Assembly: GCA_047626725.1 (NCBI GenBank)
Contig: JBLHSG010000018.1
Location: forward strand, 1 to 64,000
Origin: Ascidiaceihabitans sp034111945
GTDB lineage: Bacteria > Pseudomonadota > Alphaproteobacteria > Rhodobacterales > Rhodobacteraceae
Length of the DNA stretch: 64,000 nt
Reading direction: 5' to 3'
In this document: positions 42,277 through 50,847 of the stretch, piece after piece
Numbering within the stretch: the first letter of the stretch is position 1
Layout: each line of letters opens with the position of its first letter
Made by a program: the position numbers and the translations under genes
Notes under the pieces: model-generated
The model's database searches: none
Seen by the model: the letters and a program-made list of their open reading frames with translations, nothing else
Told to the model about the DNA's origin: nothing

Positions 42277-42316
42277 AAGCGAAAATTCGACCATGATTTC
42301 AGGACAGGTTTCCAAG

Positions 42317-42817
42317 ATGGCAAGCACGCGGCTCGATCCGATTGATCGCAAAATTCTGGCAGAACTACAGGCGGACGGTCGCATGACCAACGTCGAGCTG
42401 GCCAGACGTGTTGGCATTTCCGCGCCCCCGTGTTTGCGCCGTGTGCGCACGCTAGAGGAAAGCGGTTATATCAAAGGGTACCATGCCGAAGTTGACGCCA
42501 AGGAATTGGGGTTCGAGGTGCAAGTGTTCGCGATGGTTGGTCTTGCGTCCCAAGCGGAAAGCGATTTGAGCGCGTTCGAGGCCAAATGCAAATCATGGCC
42601 GCTGGTTCGTGAATGCCACATGTTGAACGGTGAGGTGGATTTTATCTTGAAATGCGTCGCGCCTGACCTGTCCAGTTTTCAGTCGTTTCTGACAGGCGAA
42701 CTGCTGACCACACCAAATGTGGCCAGTGTTAAAACGTCGCTGGTTATTCGCGGTGAAAAAGACGAACCGGGTGTGCCGTTTGACGTGCTCGAAGCGCGGC
42801 TGGCGAAAAACGCCTAA
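42317..42817 (+). CDS. Lrp/AsnC family transcriptional regulator
   Basis: 166 residues from ATG 42317 (MASTRLDPIDRKILAELQADGR); in-frame ATGs at 42236 and 42293 are possible but go beyond the family start. The N-terminal helix-turn-helix is MTNVELARRVGISAPPCLRRVRTLEESGYI, key run RRVGISAPPCLRRVRTLEE, followed by the RAM ligand-binding domain with ECHMLNGEVDFILKCVAPD. Such proteins bind amino acids and regulate amino acid metabolism. The pairing with trxB is a conserved one in roseobacters. Confidence 0.92.
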   Translation: MASTRLDPIDRKILAELQADGRMTNVELARRVGISAPPCLRRVRTLEESGYIKGYHAEVDAKELGFEVQVFAMVGLASQAESDLSAFEAKCKSWPLVRECHMLNGEVDFILKCVAPDLSSFQSFLTGELLTTPNVASVKTSLVIRGEKDEPGVPFDVLEARLAKNA

Positions 42818-42828
42818 GCCGCGATTGA

Positions 42829-43575
42829 TCAACGGTCTTCTGGTGCGCGCGGGTGCGCGAGTTGTCCAAAATCGCTCAGATCCGAAATATGCGGGAACAT
42901 CGACAAGAACAGATCGCGCATCGCCGGGCTTACAGCGCGGGCTTCGGCGTTGCCGGGATGAAACGTTTCCATTTCTAGCCCACCGACGTTGATCGCGGCG
43001 TGCTGCGACAGGCACAAATGGAACATGCGCACCGGTGTTGGTGGGCAGATTTCAATCACGTTAACGCCATCCACAAAATTGCGGGCAGGGGTGAACATGC
43101 GGGTGCCGTTGGCGTCGCCGCGCAAATAGTCAGGCGTTTGCAGTAGGCGCGCTGATGGGCCAACCGTCAAAAACGATGCAGGGCGTGCTTGGCCGAATGT
43201 GTCGGCCATAATCCGGATGATCGGCATGCGGCGGGCCACGTCAGAGGGCACAAATGTGCTGGACCCGATCCAGATCACCTTGGACGCTTCGCCTGTTGAT
43301 GTGTTGACCAAATCGCCGGGTTGCAAATCTTCGATCGCGACCTGTCCGTTGACGGTGTTGATCAAAGTGCCGCGTGCAAATGCCGAAAATGCGGAATCAA
43401 ACAACGGTAGCGCGGGCGCTTTGTGCTGGGAAATATGCAGCGAGTCATCAGCGCGCAAAGATGCGACTTCGAAATTGCGAGTCGCGGGCAATGCGCTGCG
43501 CGGTGTTGCGCTGCGGGCCGGAATGCTCCGGATTGGATGATACGGTTGGCGAGTCGCCGTGGCAGTTAATGTCAT
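42829..43575 (-). CDS. Hint domain-containing protein lacking the usual catalytic Cys
   Basis: 248 residues from ATG 43575, with AAAGG 8 bases upstream. After an Arg/Ser/Pro-rich N-terminus, residues 64-100 read SAFARGTLINTVNGQVAIEDLQPGD, key run FARGTLINTVNGQVAIEDL, the start of the Hedgehog/intein (Hint) domain common in roseobacters. The family usually has Cys before the FxxGT; here it is Ala65, so autocatalytic cleavage is not expected. HLCLSQHAAINVGGLEMET follows later. Function unknown. An inverted repeat lies 70 bases upstream. Confidence 0.85.
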   Translation of the reverse strand: MTLTATATRQPYHPIRSIPARSATPRSALPATRNFEVASLRADDSLHISQHKAPALPLFDSAFSAFARGTLINTVNGQVAIEDLQPGDLVNTSTGEASKVIWIGSSTFVPSDVARRMPIIRIMADTFGQARPASFLTVGPSARLLQTPDYLRGDANGTRMFTPARNFVDGVNVIEICPPTPVRMFHLCLSQHAAINVGGLEMETFHPGNAEARAVSPAMRDLFLSMFPHISDLSDFGQLAHPRAPEDR

Positions 43576-43644
43576 GCGCAGAACCTTTTGCGGTTGTCGC
43601 ATCTGAAGCCAGCCCCCACCGGCAACAACAGACGCAAAGGACGA

Positions 43645-43670
43645 AATGTCTTAAGTCTTAATAAGACATT
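43645..43670. promoter_or_regulatory. Inverted repeat upstream of the Hint gene
   Basis: AATGTCTTA (43645-43653) and TAAGACATT (43662-43670) are perfectly complementary around 8 bases, 70-95 bases before the Hint gene start. It could be an operator or a leader hairpin. No T tract follows on either strand. Confidence 0.6.
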
Positions 43671-43876
43671 GATCCTGTGCATTTGGGGTTATTGTCAAAA
43701 AGAAAGCGACATTGATGACCAATATCGCATCAATCAGGCCTATTCACCGCAATTGTGTCACGTGAAATAAGGCGCGCCGCCACAATTAAGAGGCGACAAG
43801 CCGCGCCACACCGCGATTCGCAAGGGGTGGGGCGCTGTGGTTTTGTCTGTTCGCCTAAAGGTTAAGGCGCGTGGGT

Positions 43877-44020
43877 TTAGGCGGCTTTACGCGGTGCGAC
43901 GGTTTCCTTGCGCTGGGCGATAAACGCGGTGCGGCGCGCGCCACGTGTCCACGGCAGTGCCACATCTGTATCGGCGGCGGTTTTGGTCACCGATTTGATA
44001 AAACGTGCATTGGTTTTCAT
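43877..44020 (-). CDS. Small basic protein of 47 residues
   Basis: MKTNARFIKSVTKTAADTDV begins a 47-residue product that ends in Arg/Lys/Ala (RKETVAPRKAA) and is strongly basic, with no membrane segment. The ATG at 44020 has an excellent AGGAG site 7 bases upstream, which argues for real translation; the longer frame to 44149 has none. I recognise no family. A GGGC/GCCC hairpin lies in the leader (44047-44059). It stands between the Hint gene and pgeF on the same strand, with more than 250 bases on each side. Confidence 0.6.
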   Translation of the reverse strand: MKTNARFIKSVTKTAADTDVALPWTRGARRTAFIAQRKETVAPRKAA

Positions 44021-44283
44021 GTTGTTTCTCCTGCTCGACTGCAACGGGGCGTTTTGCCCTTTGTTGATTGCAATATGACGGGGCAATGCGGCTGGTTTTT
44101 GACCGATCATCAGAAACTTTAGGAAATCATCAACCATGTTGCGAAACATTGTGGCACAGCGGCACGTCGTGGATCGGTTATATAAACAACGTGTGGTTGG
44201 GGTGTTTGGTGGTCAGATAGCACTGTCAAATTTGTTCAAATTGGACAGACATTGGGCAAAGCCCGCCGTATTCGTGCCTTGAT

Positions 44284-45039
44284 CTACAGCGTGATGGCCG
44301 CGATCAAACGGCCGTAGTCGGCCTCTTTTTGGTGCACGCTGCGCCGGTAAGAATAGAACTGGTCGGGATCGTTGTAGGTGCAGTGACGTGTCCATTCGGC
44401 GTGGGCGATACCTGACTGGCGCAAACGGTGTAGGCCAAAAGCGGGCAGATCAAATTGCATACGATCGCTTGTGCCATTGACGAAAAACCGTGCGTTTTCG
44501 GGATCCAGATCAATGAATTCCTCGGTGAATTCTGACCCGACTTCGTAGGCGCGTTGGCTGATGCAAGGCCCGATGGCGGCGGTGATGTTTTCGCGCGTGG
44601 CCCCGATGGCGACCATGGCATCAACTGTGGCGTCCAAAACACCGTCCAATGCGCCGCGCCAGCCTGCGTGGGCAGCGCCAATAACGCCTGCGGAGGGATC
44701 ACAAAATAGCACAGGTTGGCAATCTGCTGATAACACCGACAGGGCGATGCCTTTGGTTTTTGTGACCATCGCGTCCGCTTTGGGCCGTTCAACTGACGCT
44801 TCGGTGATGGTCAGAACATCTGCGGAATGGATTTGGTGCACGCCCACCAAATGGTCCGCCGCGACACCCATCGCACTGGCAACACGCCCCCGATTGATCG
44901 CGACAATTTCTGACTGGTCAGAACTGCCTGCACCGCAATTAAGCCCGGAAAACACGCCAGACGACGCCCCACCCCGACGGGTGAAAAAACCGTGGCGCAC
45001 AGGGCCAAGCACATCAGCAGTGATAATTTCGAGGGTCAT
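44284..45039 (-). CDS. pgeF: Peptidoglycan editing factor PgeF (laccase-domain purine/peptidoglycan enzyme)
   Basis: 251 residues. GFFTRRGGASSGVFSGLNCG, LSADCQPVLF (metal-site Cys), GVIGAAHAGWRGALDGVL and IGPCISQRAYEVG are the signatures of the multicopper-polyphenol oxidase-like YlmD/YfiH/PgeF family. E. coli PgeF removes L-Ser mis-incorporated in peptidoglycan precursors, while other members act on purine nucleosides. It is the last gene of lgt-midA-pgeF, overlapping midA by 4 bases. Confidence 0.92.
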   Translation of the reverse strand: MTLEIITADVLGPVRHGFFTRRGGASSGVFSGLNCGAGSSDQSEIVAINRGRVASAMGVAADHLVGVHQIHSADVLTITEASVERPKADAMVTKTKGIALSVLSADCQPVLFCDPSAGVIGAAHAGWRGALDGVLDATVDAMVAIGATRENITAAIGPCISQRAYEVGSEFTEEFIDLDPENARFFVNGTSDRMQFDLPAFGLHRLRQSGIAHAEWTRHCTYNDPDQFYSYRRSVHQKEADYGRLIAAITL

Positions 45040-46094
45040 GGTTCAAGTCCGGGTGGTGGTGTTTTGCCTGTCGGGAACAGTCCGACAACTTTGAACAAGT
45101 TTCCCATTTCTGACGGGTGGGTCAAGCGGCGATGTGCAGCAATGTGTTCATCAAGCGCGGCGCCGCTTAGGGAATTTGCCAAGGCTTGTGCGCGCTGCGT
45201 GATGCCAAGGCGTTCCAGAAACACGCCTTGAGGGGTGACGCGACTGTGCGCGCAGGTGGCCGCACCGCACAGGGCCTCAAAATCGACATGTGTGGTTAAA
45301 TCAGCGGTTCCCGGTGCCAAAAGCGGGTCAACGGGCGCGTGGCTGAGCAAGGCTTGCAACGTGTCGCCAAGGCTGCGCCAATCGCCGTAGTCAATGATCA
45401 GCGCGGCGCCGCCGTGTGTTTCGATCCGGTGTGCGATTTCCGAGAGGATGGGGGCAAGGCTGGGGCAGTCTTCGATCAGGTCGCCGTCTTTGGTGTCATC
45501 AATTCTATGTGCAAATGCCGGCTGGGGCGATTTTTGGGCCAATCCGAACACCAACGCGTCGTCTTGTGTGCCGACATGTCGTTCGCGCCAGCTGGCCCCG
45601 TCACGGACAAATTGGCGGACTGGCAGTGCGTCAAAGAATTCGTTGGCGATTAGAAATAGGGGCATGTCGGGCAAGGTTGCGACCGTGTCGTGCCATGTCG
45701 GTTTGTGGGGGCCAAGTGCGGTGGCTTGGGCTGCGCGCAGAACTGGCGATGCTTCGACCAGATGAATGTGCGCGGCGGCGTGAAAGCCGCTGACACCTTT
45801 GGTCGCACGCAGAATATCGGCTATCAAGGTGCCACGACCGGGGCCCAGTTCGGCCAGTGCAAATGGCGTAGGCGCACCTTGATCCAGCCACGTTTGCGCC
45901 AGCGACAGGCCAATCAATTCCCCGAACATTTGCGAAATTTCAGGCGCGGTTGTGAAATCACCAGCAGCGCCAAGCGGGTCACGGGTGGTGTAATAGCCAA
46001 GCGTCGGGTGCAGCAAACAGTCGGCCATATAATCGGCCACGCTGATCGGCCCATTGGTCGCAATTCGCGCCAGAATATGGGCCTTTAGGGTCAT
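45036..46094 (-). CDS. MidA/NDUFAF7-like SAM-dependent methyltransferase
   Basis: 352 residues. GPISVADYMADCLLHPTLGYYT, the PLGAAGDFTTAPEISQMFGE block and the SAM-binding ELGPGRGTLIADILRA are diagnostic of the MidA (DUF185) family, followed by ANEFFDALPVRQFV. Mitochondrial NDUFAF7 methylates an arginine of complex I; the bacterial role is less certain. It overlaps both lgt and pgeF by 4 bases, an operon arrangement widespread in alphaproteobacteria. Confidence 0.93.
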   Translation of the reverse strand: MTLKAHILARIATNGPISVADYMADCLLHPTLGYYTTRDPLGAAGDFTTAPEISQMFGELIGLSLAQTWLDQGAPTPFALAELGPGRGTLIADILRATKGVSGFHAAAHIHLVEASPVLRAAQATALGPHKPTWHDTVATLPDMPLFLIANEFFDALPVRQFVRDGASWRERHVGTQDDALVFGLAQKSPQPAFAHRIDDTKDGDLIEDCPSLAPILSEIAHRIETHGGAALIIDYGDWRSLGDTLQALLSHAPVDPLLAPGTADLTTHVDFEALCGAATCAHSRVTPQGVFLERLGITQRAQALANSLSGAALDEHIAAHRRLTHPSEMGNLFKVVGLFPTGKTPPPGLEP

Positions 46095-46981
46095 GCCGTT
46101 GCTGTACGGCGCGCCCGCAAGATCAATAGTATGCCCAGAACGATCATCGGCAGTGAGAGCGCTTGACCCATGGTGATGCCGTAGCCTCCGACGTGAAAGG
46201 CGAGGCCCAAAGGGTTGCCCAAGGAAATAAATTGAGCGTCAGGTTGGCGTACAAATTCGACAGCAAAGCGGGCGATTCCGTAGCCTGCGAAAAACGTACC
46301 AGCAATCAGGCCCGGCGTTTTGTAGGCGTTTTTGCGCCATGCCAGCCATAACAGAATACCGCCAAGCAGGAGTCCCTCGAGTGCTGCTTCGTACAACTGG
46401 CTAGGGTGACGGGCGCACAGGCCAATCACGTCAGGACAATATTGCGCGGCTTGGGTCGGAAACGCGACGCCCCACGGCAGGTCCGTTTGACGGCCCCACA
46501 ATTCCGCATTGATAAAGTTCGCCATGCGCCCCAGCAAAAGGCCCGCAGGCACACCCAAAGCCATGGCATCTGCCGCACTGAGTTTGTGAATATTGTAGCG
46601 CTTTGTGTAGATCAGACCGGCGACAATCACGCCAACCAGACCACCGTGAAAGGCCATGCCACCTTGCCAGATGTACAAAATCTCAAGCGGGTTTTGCAGA
46701 TAATAACCGGGCTGGTAAAACAGCACATAGCCCAAACGCCCACCAAGGATCACACCCAAAATTACCCAAGTCAGCAAGTCTTCGATCTGGGCGGGGGTCA
46801 TGACGGGGGTGTTGTTGGGCCACAAGCGCGGGGTTTTGACGGTCATCACCACCAAACGCCAGCCGATCAAAATACCGGCAATATACGCGAGCGCATACCA
46901 GCGCAGAGCGAATTCGATCCCGAACAGGGACACGGTGAATATCTCGGGCGAGATATTTGGAAAAGTGAGCATTGCATTCAT
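46091..46981 (-). CDS. lgt: Prolipoprotein diacylglyceryl transferase
   Basis: 296 residues from ATG 46981 (MNAMLTFPNISPEIF), matching the usual roseobacter start; ATG 46993 has its ribosome-binding site too close. Seven or so membrane helices; YIWQGGMAFHGGLVGVI with the essential His and GRMANFINAELWGRQTDLPWGV with the Lgt signature are present. It transfers diacylglycerol from phosphatidylglycerol to the lipobox Cys of prolipoproteins in the inner membrane. First gene of lgt-midA-pgeF. Confidence 0.96.
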   Translation of the reverse strand: MNAMLTFPNISPEIFTVSLFGIEFALRWYALAYIAGILIGWRLVVMTVKTPRLWPNNTPVMTPAQIEDLLTWVILGVILGGRLGYVLFYQPGYYLQNPLEILYIWQGGMAFHGGLVGVIVAGLIYTKRYNIHKLSAADAMALGVPAGLLLGRMANFINAELWGRQTDLPWGVAFPTQAAQYCPDVIGLCARHPSQLYEAALEGLLLGGILLWLAWRKNAYKTPGLIAGTFFAGYGIARFAVEFVRQPDAQFISLGNPLGLAFHVGGYGITMGQALSLPMIVLGILLILRARRTATA

Positions 46982-47078
46982 CTGCGTCCACATGCCTCTG
47001 GCGGATTAGGGAAGTCAACCTTGCGCTGATCACACTTGCGACCCATATGTAAGGTCACGCACGAAGGAGTGAACACAG

Positions 47079-47333
47079 ATGCAAGCCCGCGGTAAGATTT
47101 TTGACGATATTTCACAGCTGATGACCAATGCGATGGGCGTGGCCCAAGGCGCAAAAGACGAGGCCGAGACGGCGATGAAATCACTGATGGACCGCTGGTT
47201 GGCGGATCGTGATTTTGTGACACGCGAAGAATTCGACGCTGTGCGCGCCATGGCGCAAAAAGCACGCGAAGAAAATGACGCGCTGAAAGCCCGCCTTGAT
47301 ACGCTGGAAACCACAGGTAAAAAAGCGAAGTAA
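47079..47333 (+). CDS. ubiK: UbiK/BMFP family accessory protein
   Basis: 84 residues. KIFDDISQLMTNAMGVAQGA is the membrane-fusogenic amphipathic helix, and FVTREEFDAVRAMAQKAREENDALKARLDTLE is the C-terminal coiled coil, key run REEFDAVRAMAQKAREEN. UbiK assists the soluble ubiquinone biosynthesis complex with UbiJ in E. coli. AAGGAG lies 8 bases before the ATG. It is divergent from lgt and is followed by two hairpins. Confidence 0.9.
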   Translation: MQARGKIFDDISQLMTNAMGVAQGAKDEAETAMKSLMDRWLADRDFVTREEFDAVRAMAQKAREENDALKARLDTLETTGKKAK

Positions 47334-47384
47334 TCCAAAGGCGGCGCTACCGCGCCATTTTATACATTGCACGCTGATGATGAT

Positions 47385-47413
47385 CGCCCTGACACCAATG
47401 TCGGGGCGTTTTT
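47385..47413 (+). terminator. Intrinsic terminator after ubiK
   Basis: CGCCCTGACA (47385-47394), CCAA loop, TGTCGGGGCG (47399-47408), then five T. Ten base pairs including one G-T pair. A smaller GGCGC/GCGCC hairpin at 47343-47356 lies nearer the stop. Confidence 0.88.
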
Positions 47414-47437
47414 CGTTTTGCAGCTTATTTAGGCGGG

Positions 47438-47466
47438 TTTTCCACAGCTAATTTATCTTATCCCCA
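47438..47466. other. Pair of DnaA-box-like sequences in an A+T-rich gap
   Basis: TTTTCCACA (47438-47446) and TTATCCCCA (47458-47466) each match the DnaA box TTATCCACA at 8 of 9 positions, 11 bases apart, in the A+T-rich stretch between ubiK and the YbjN gene. Gene context does not resemble a roseobacter oriC. Confidence 0.35.
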
Positions 47467-47615
47467 GACATTTTCGAAAAAAGGCTTGCCACAGACTCCT
47501 GCAACCCGCACCATATGTAGTATATGAACGAGGGCTCGCCTCGTCACTTAGAGCAGTTGGCTAGAGATTGAGGTACATTTCACCTTGGTCGCTAAGGCGT
47601 AAAACAGGTGGTGTT

Positions 47616-48116
47616 ATGGCCCTTTCCGAGCACATTTTGGAAGACGATCCTCATCCAATCGACATCGTTGAGCATTTGGCAGAACACCACGCGTGGGATT
47701 TTGACCGGATTGGTGACGATCAGATCGCGATGGCTGTTGAGGGGCAGTGGCGTACCTATTCGATTACTCTTGCGTGGTCCGGATACGACGAAACGCTGCG
47801 GATGATTTGCACGTTCGAAATGGAACCGCCGCAAGAAAAGCTACCCAAATTGTACGAGCTGCTAAATCTGGTCAATGATCAGTGTTGGGCCGGTTCGTTC
47901 ACCTATTGGGAAGAACAAAAATTGATGGTCTACCGCTATGGCTTGGTGCTGGCGGGTGGTCAGGATGCGGGTCCAGAACAGATCGACACCATGATCGGTG
48001 CGGCAGTGATGAGCGCGGAACGCTATTATCCCGCGTTGCAACTGTTGGTTTGGGGCGATCGCACACCCAAAGACGCGTTGCAGGTTGCCATTGCAGAGGC
48101 GTATGGCCGCGCGTAA
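47616..48116 (+). CDS. YbjN domain-containing protein
   Basis: 166 residues from ATG 47616 with AGGTGG about 6 bases upstream; the longer frame to 47568 has no site. HPIDIVEHLAEHHAWDFDRIGDDQIAMAVEG and MICTFEMEPPQEKLPKLYELLNLVNDQCWAGSF, key run ELLNLVNDQCWAGSF, match the YbjN fold related to type III secretion chaperones. YbjN proteins are linked to stress and motility phenotypes, but the mechanism is unknown. It lies 50 bases before proC. Confidence 0.88.
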   Translation: MALSEHILEDDPHPIDIVEHLAEHHAWDFDRIGDDQIAMAVEGQWRTYSITLAWSGYDETLRMICTFEMEPPQEKLPKLYELLNLVNDQCWAGSFTYWEEQKLMVYRYGLVLAGGQDAGPEQIDTMIGAAVMSAERYYPALQLLVWGDRTPKDALQVAIAEAYGRA

Positions 48117-48166
48117 CACTTTGCCCCAGATCAATTTCTAACCGGATTTTGCGCAGGGGATGTTTC

Positions 48167-48982
48167 ATGAAAAATAGTCGAATTGCACAGCAGGGCCTTG
48201 TCCTGTTGGGCTGTGGGAAAATGGGCTCGGCCATGTTGGCGGGCTGGTTGGATCGTGGATTGCCTGCGCACGCTGTGCATGTGGTCGACCCGTTTCCATC
48301 AGATTGGCTAAAGGCCACAGGCGTGTCGATCAACGCGGATTTACATGCCGCGCCAGCCATCGTTTTGGTCGCAGTTAAACCACAGATGATGGCAGATGCC
48401 CTCCCGACGTTGCAGGCGATGGGCGGCGGATCGACGTTGTTTGTCAGCGTGGCGGCCGGTATCACAATCGCAACCTTCGAGGACATCTTGGGCGCAAACA
48501 CCCCCATCGTGCGTGCTATGCCCAACACGCCAGCGGCGATCGGCAAAGGCATCAGCGCGATTGTCGCAAATGCTGCGGCCCCCGCAACTGCATTGGACGA
48601 GGCCGAGGCGTTATTGAACGCTGTGGGACAGGTTGTGCGGCTGGACACAGAGGGCCAAATTGATGCGGTCACAGGCGTCAGTGGCTCTGGTCCTGCGTAT
48701 GTGTTTCATATGATCGAAACGCTTGCGGCGGCGGGCGAGGCCCAAGGCCTGCCTGCGGACATGGCGATGCAGTTGGCCAAAGCGACAGTCGCTGGTGCCG
48801 GTGCATTGGCCGAGGCTGCGGATGAAACGCCTGCGCAATTGCGCGTCAATGTGACCAGCCCGAATGGCACCACGCAAGCCGGGCTTGAGGTGCTGATGGA
48901 CACCGATCACGGGCTACCCCCCTTGATGAAAAAAACCGTTGCTGCCGCAACAGATAGATCCAAGGAGCTGGCAAATGGCTGA
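48167..48982 (+). CDS. proC: Pyrroline-5-carboxylate reductase
   Basis: 271 residues from ATG 48167 (MKNSRIAQQGLVLLGCGKMG) with AGGGGA upstream; earlier in-frame codons lie inside the YbjN gene. The NADPH-binding GCGKMGSAMLAGWL, VAVKPQMM, RAMPNTPAAIGKG and the dimerisation signature ATVAGAGALAEAADETPAQLRVNVTSPNGTT, key run QLRVNVTSPNGTT, are all present. It makes L-proline from pyrroline-5-carboxylate. It overlaps csaA by 8 bases. Confidence 0.96.
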   Translation: MKNSRIAQQGLVLLGCGKMGSAMLAGWLDRGLPAHAVHVVDPFPSDWLKATGVSINADLHAAPAIVLVAVKPQMMADALPTLQAMGGGSTLFVSVAAGITIATFEDILGANTPIVRAMPNTPAAIGKGISAIVANAAAPATALDEAEALLNAVGQVVRLDTEGQIDAVTGVSGSGPAYVFHMIETLAAAGEAQGLPADMAMQLAKATVAGAGALAEAADETPAQLRVNVTSPNGTTQAGLEVLMDTDHGLPPLMKKTVAAATDRSKELANG

Positions 48983-49313
48983 GATTACATTTGACGATTT
49001 TATGAATGTCGACATTCGTGTTGGCCGCGTCATTCGCGCCGAGGCGTTCCCCGAAGCGCGCAAACCTGCGATCAAAATGTGGATCGATTTCGGGGCCGAA
49101 ATTGGCGAGCGTAAAACCTCGGCCCAAGTGACCGCGCATTACACGCCGGAAAATCTGGTGGGCAAGCAGGTGATGGGCGTGGTGAATTTCCCGCCGCGCC
49201 AAATCGGGCCATTCATGTCCGAGGTTTTGGTGCTGGGCCTGCATGACGAACAGGGCGGCATTGTGCTGGTCGGACCGGACCACGATGTGACCGAAGGGGA
49301 GCGGATGTGTTGA
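48975..49313 (+). CDS. csaA: CsaA-type tRNA-binding protein
   Basis: 112 residues from ATG 48975, with AAGGAG 9 bases upstream inside proC. FDDFMNVDIRVGRVIRAEAF, YTPENLVGKQVMGVVNFPPRQIG and GPFMSEVLVLGL are the EMAP/tRNA-binding OB fold of CsaA. CsaA proteins have chaperone or export-related activity in Bacillus. The gene overlaps proC at its start and the dehydrogenase at its end (7 bases), so the three are probably co-translated. Confidence 0.92.
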   Translation: MAEITFDDFMNVDIRVGRVIRAEAFPEARKPAIKMWIDFGAEIGERKTSAQVTAHYTPENLVGKQVMGVVNFPPRQIGPFMSEVLVLGLHDEQGGIVLVGPDHDVTEGERMC

Positions 49314-50266
49314 AAAAAATCCTGATCGCACGGCCTTTGCCAGATGCTGTTATCGACGCGGCGCGTGCACATTTTGATGTGACCGTGCGTGACAACACCG
49401 CCCCGATGTCTGGCGATGAAATGCGTGCGGCCTTGCGCGATTTTGACGGCGTAATGCCAACGCTGGGCGACATGTACAGCGCCGATGTATTTGCTGATGT
49501 GCCACAGGCCCGCTGCACGATTTTAGCGAACTTTGGCGTCGGCTATAACCACATTGATGCGCAGACGGCCAAGGGCGCGGGCATTGCCGTTTCCAACACG
49601 CCGGGCGCTGTCACCGACGCCACGGCAGACATCGCGATGACCCTGATGTTGATGAGCGCACGGCGCGCAGGCGAAGGCGAGCGGCTGGTGCGATCTGGCA
49701 ACTGGGAAGGCTGGCATCCAACGCAAATGCTAGGCCTGCATCTAAGCGGTAAAACGGTTGGGATTGTCGGCATGGGGCGCATCGGGCAGGCGATTGCGCG
49801 GCGCTGTCATTTCGGGTTCGGCATGGACGTGGCCTACTTTAGTCGCTCGCCCAAAGATCTGGATTTTGAGGCGCAGGCATTCAACGATCTACAAACGATG
49901 GTCGGGTCCGTCGATGTTGTGGTTTTGGCGGTGCCAGGGGGGGCTGCAACGCGTCATTTGATCAATGCTGATGTGTTTGCAGCGATGCGTTCAACCGGTC
50001 ACCTGATCAATATTTCACGCGGTGATGTGGTCGACGAGGCGGCCTTGATATTGGCCCTCAAAGCGGGGCAAATTTCAGGCGCAGGACTAGATGTGTACGA
50101 ATTTGAACCAAAGGTACCCGCGGCATTGATCGCGATGGAAAACGTGGTTTTGCTGCCGCATCTGGGCACCGCCGCGTCAGAGGTCCGCACCGATATGGGG
50201 TTGATGGCCGTTGCGAACCTAAAGGCGCATTTGATCGATGGGCAGGCGGCCCCAAACGCGGTTTAG
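49307..50266 (+). CDS. D-2-hydroxyacid dehydrogenase (glyoxylate/hydroxypyruvate reductase type)
   Basis: 319 residues from GTG 49307, with AAGGGGAG about 6 bases upstream inside csaA. The NAD(P)-binding motif is GIVGMGRIGQAIARR (near residue 149). The catalytic triad is Arg in NISRGDVVDE, Glu in GLDVYEFEP and His in LLPHLGTAA. It reduces glyoxylate or hydroxypyruvate, or oxidises D-glycerate; exact substrate not resolvable. Its stop overlaps the tdk stop by 4 bases on the opposite strand. Confidence 0.9.
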   Translation: MLKKILIARPLPDAVIDAARAHFDVTVRDNTAPMSGDEMRAALRDFDGVMPTLGDMYSADVFADVPQARCTILANFGVGYNHIDAQTAKGAGIAVSNTPGAVTDATADIAMTLMLMSARRAGEGERLVRSGNWEGWHPTQMLGLHLSGKTVGIVGMGRIGQAIARRCHFGFGMDVAYFSRSPKDLDFEAQAFNDLQTMVGSVDVVVLAVPGGAATRHLINADVFAAMRSTGHLINISRGDVVDEAALILALKAGQISGAGLDVYEFEPKVPAALIAMENVVLLPHLGTAASEVRTDMGLMAVANLKAHLIDGQAAPNAV

Positions 50267-50847
50267 GCCGTGTCGCCCATTGCTTCGCGCCAATGACGGC
50301 GGCACAGGGACACGTAGGTTTCGTTGCCGCCGATTTGCACTTGGGCCCCGCCGGTTAAAACGTCGCCTTGGTCATCTTTGCGCACAACCATCGTGGCTTT
50401 TTTTCCGCAATGACAGACTGTGCGAATTTCGCGCATTTCGTCGGCCAATGCCAACAAGGTTGCCGAACCCGGGAACAGTTTGCCGCGAAAATCGACGCGC
50501 AATCCGTAGCACATAACGGGCACGTGCAAATCGTCGACCGCGCGGGCCAATTGCCAAACCTGGTCTTCGCTTAGAAATTGGGCTTCGTCGATAAATACGC
50601 AGGCAATTGGTCCGGCGTTAAGACGCTGTTTAATTTTTTCAAATAAGTCATTTCCAGGCGCAAATGTATCCGCGTCTGAACCGATGCCAATGCGCGATGC
50701 GATGCGCCCGTTGCCTGCACGATTGTCGAATTGTGCGGTCAGCAAATAGGGTTCCATCGCGCCTTCGCGGTAGTTGTGCGCGGCTTGTAACAACACGGTC
50801 GATTTGCCCGCGTTCATTGTCGAGAAATGGAAGTACAGTTTTGCCAT
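50263..50847 (-). CDS. tdk: Thymidine kinase (type II)
   Basis: 194 residues. FHFSTMNAGKSTVLLQAAHNY is the P-loop region, CVFIDEAQFLSEDQV carries the catalytic Glu, and the lasso/zinc domain has VCHCGKKATMVVR with a second Cys near the C-terminus. It phosphorylates thymidine to dTMP in the salvage pathway. It is transcribed toward the dehydrogenase, and the 450 bases upstream are gene-free. Confidence 0.95.
   Translation of the reverse strand: MAKLYFHFSTMNAGKSTVLLQAAHNYREGAMEPYLLTAQFDNRAGNGRIASRIGIGSDADTFAPGNDLFEKIKQRLNAGPIACVFIDEAQFLSEDQVWQLARAVDDLHVPVMCYGLRVDFRGKLFPGSATLLALADEMREIRTVCHCGKKATMVVRKDDQGDVLTGGAQVQIGGNETYVSLCRRHWREAMGDTA

Noticed and set aside
42099..42323. N-terminal extension of TrxB with a hydrophobic helix
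   Set aside because: The frame is open and contains a membrane-like stretch, but homologues start at 42098 with a ribosome-binding site, and TrxB is soluble.
47385..47615. Chromosome replication origin
   Set aside because: Only two imperfect DnaA boxes and no dnaA, hemE, parAB, gidA or other usual neighbours.
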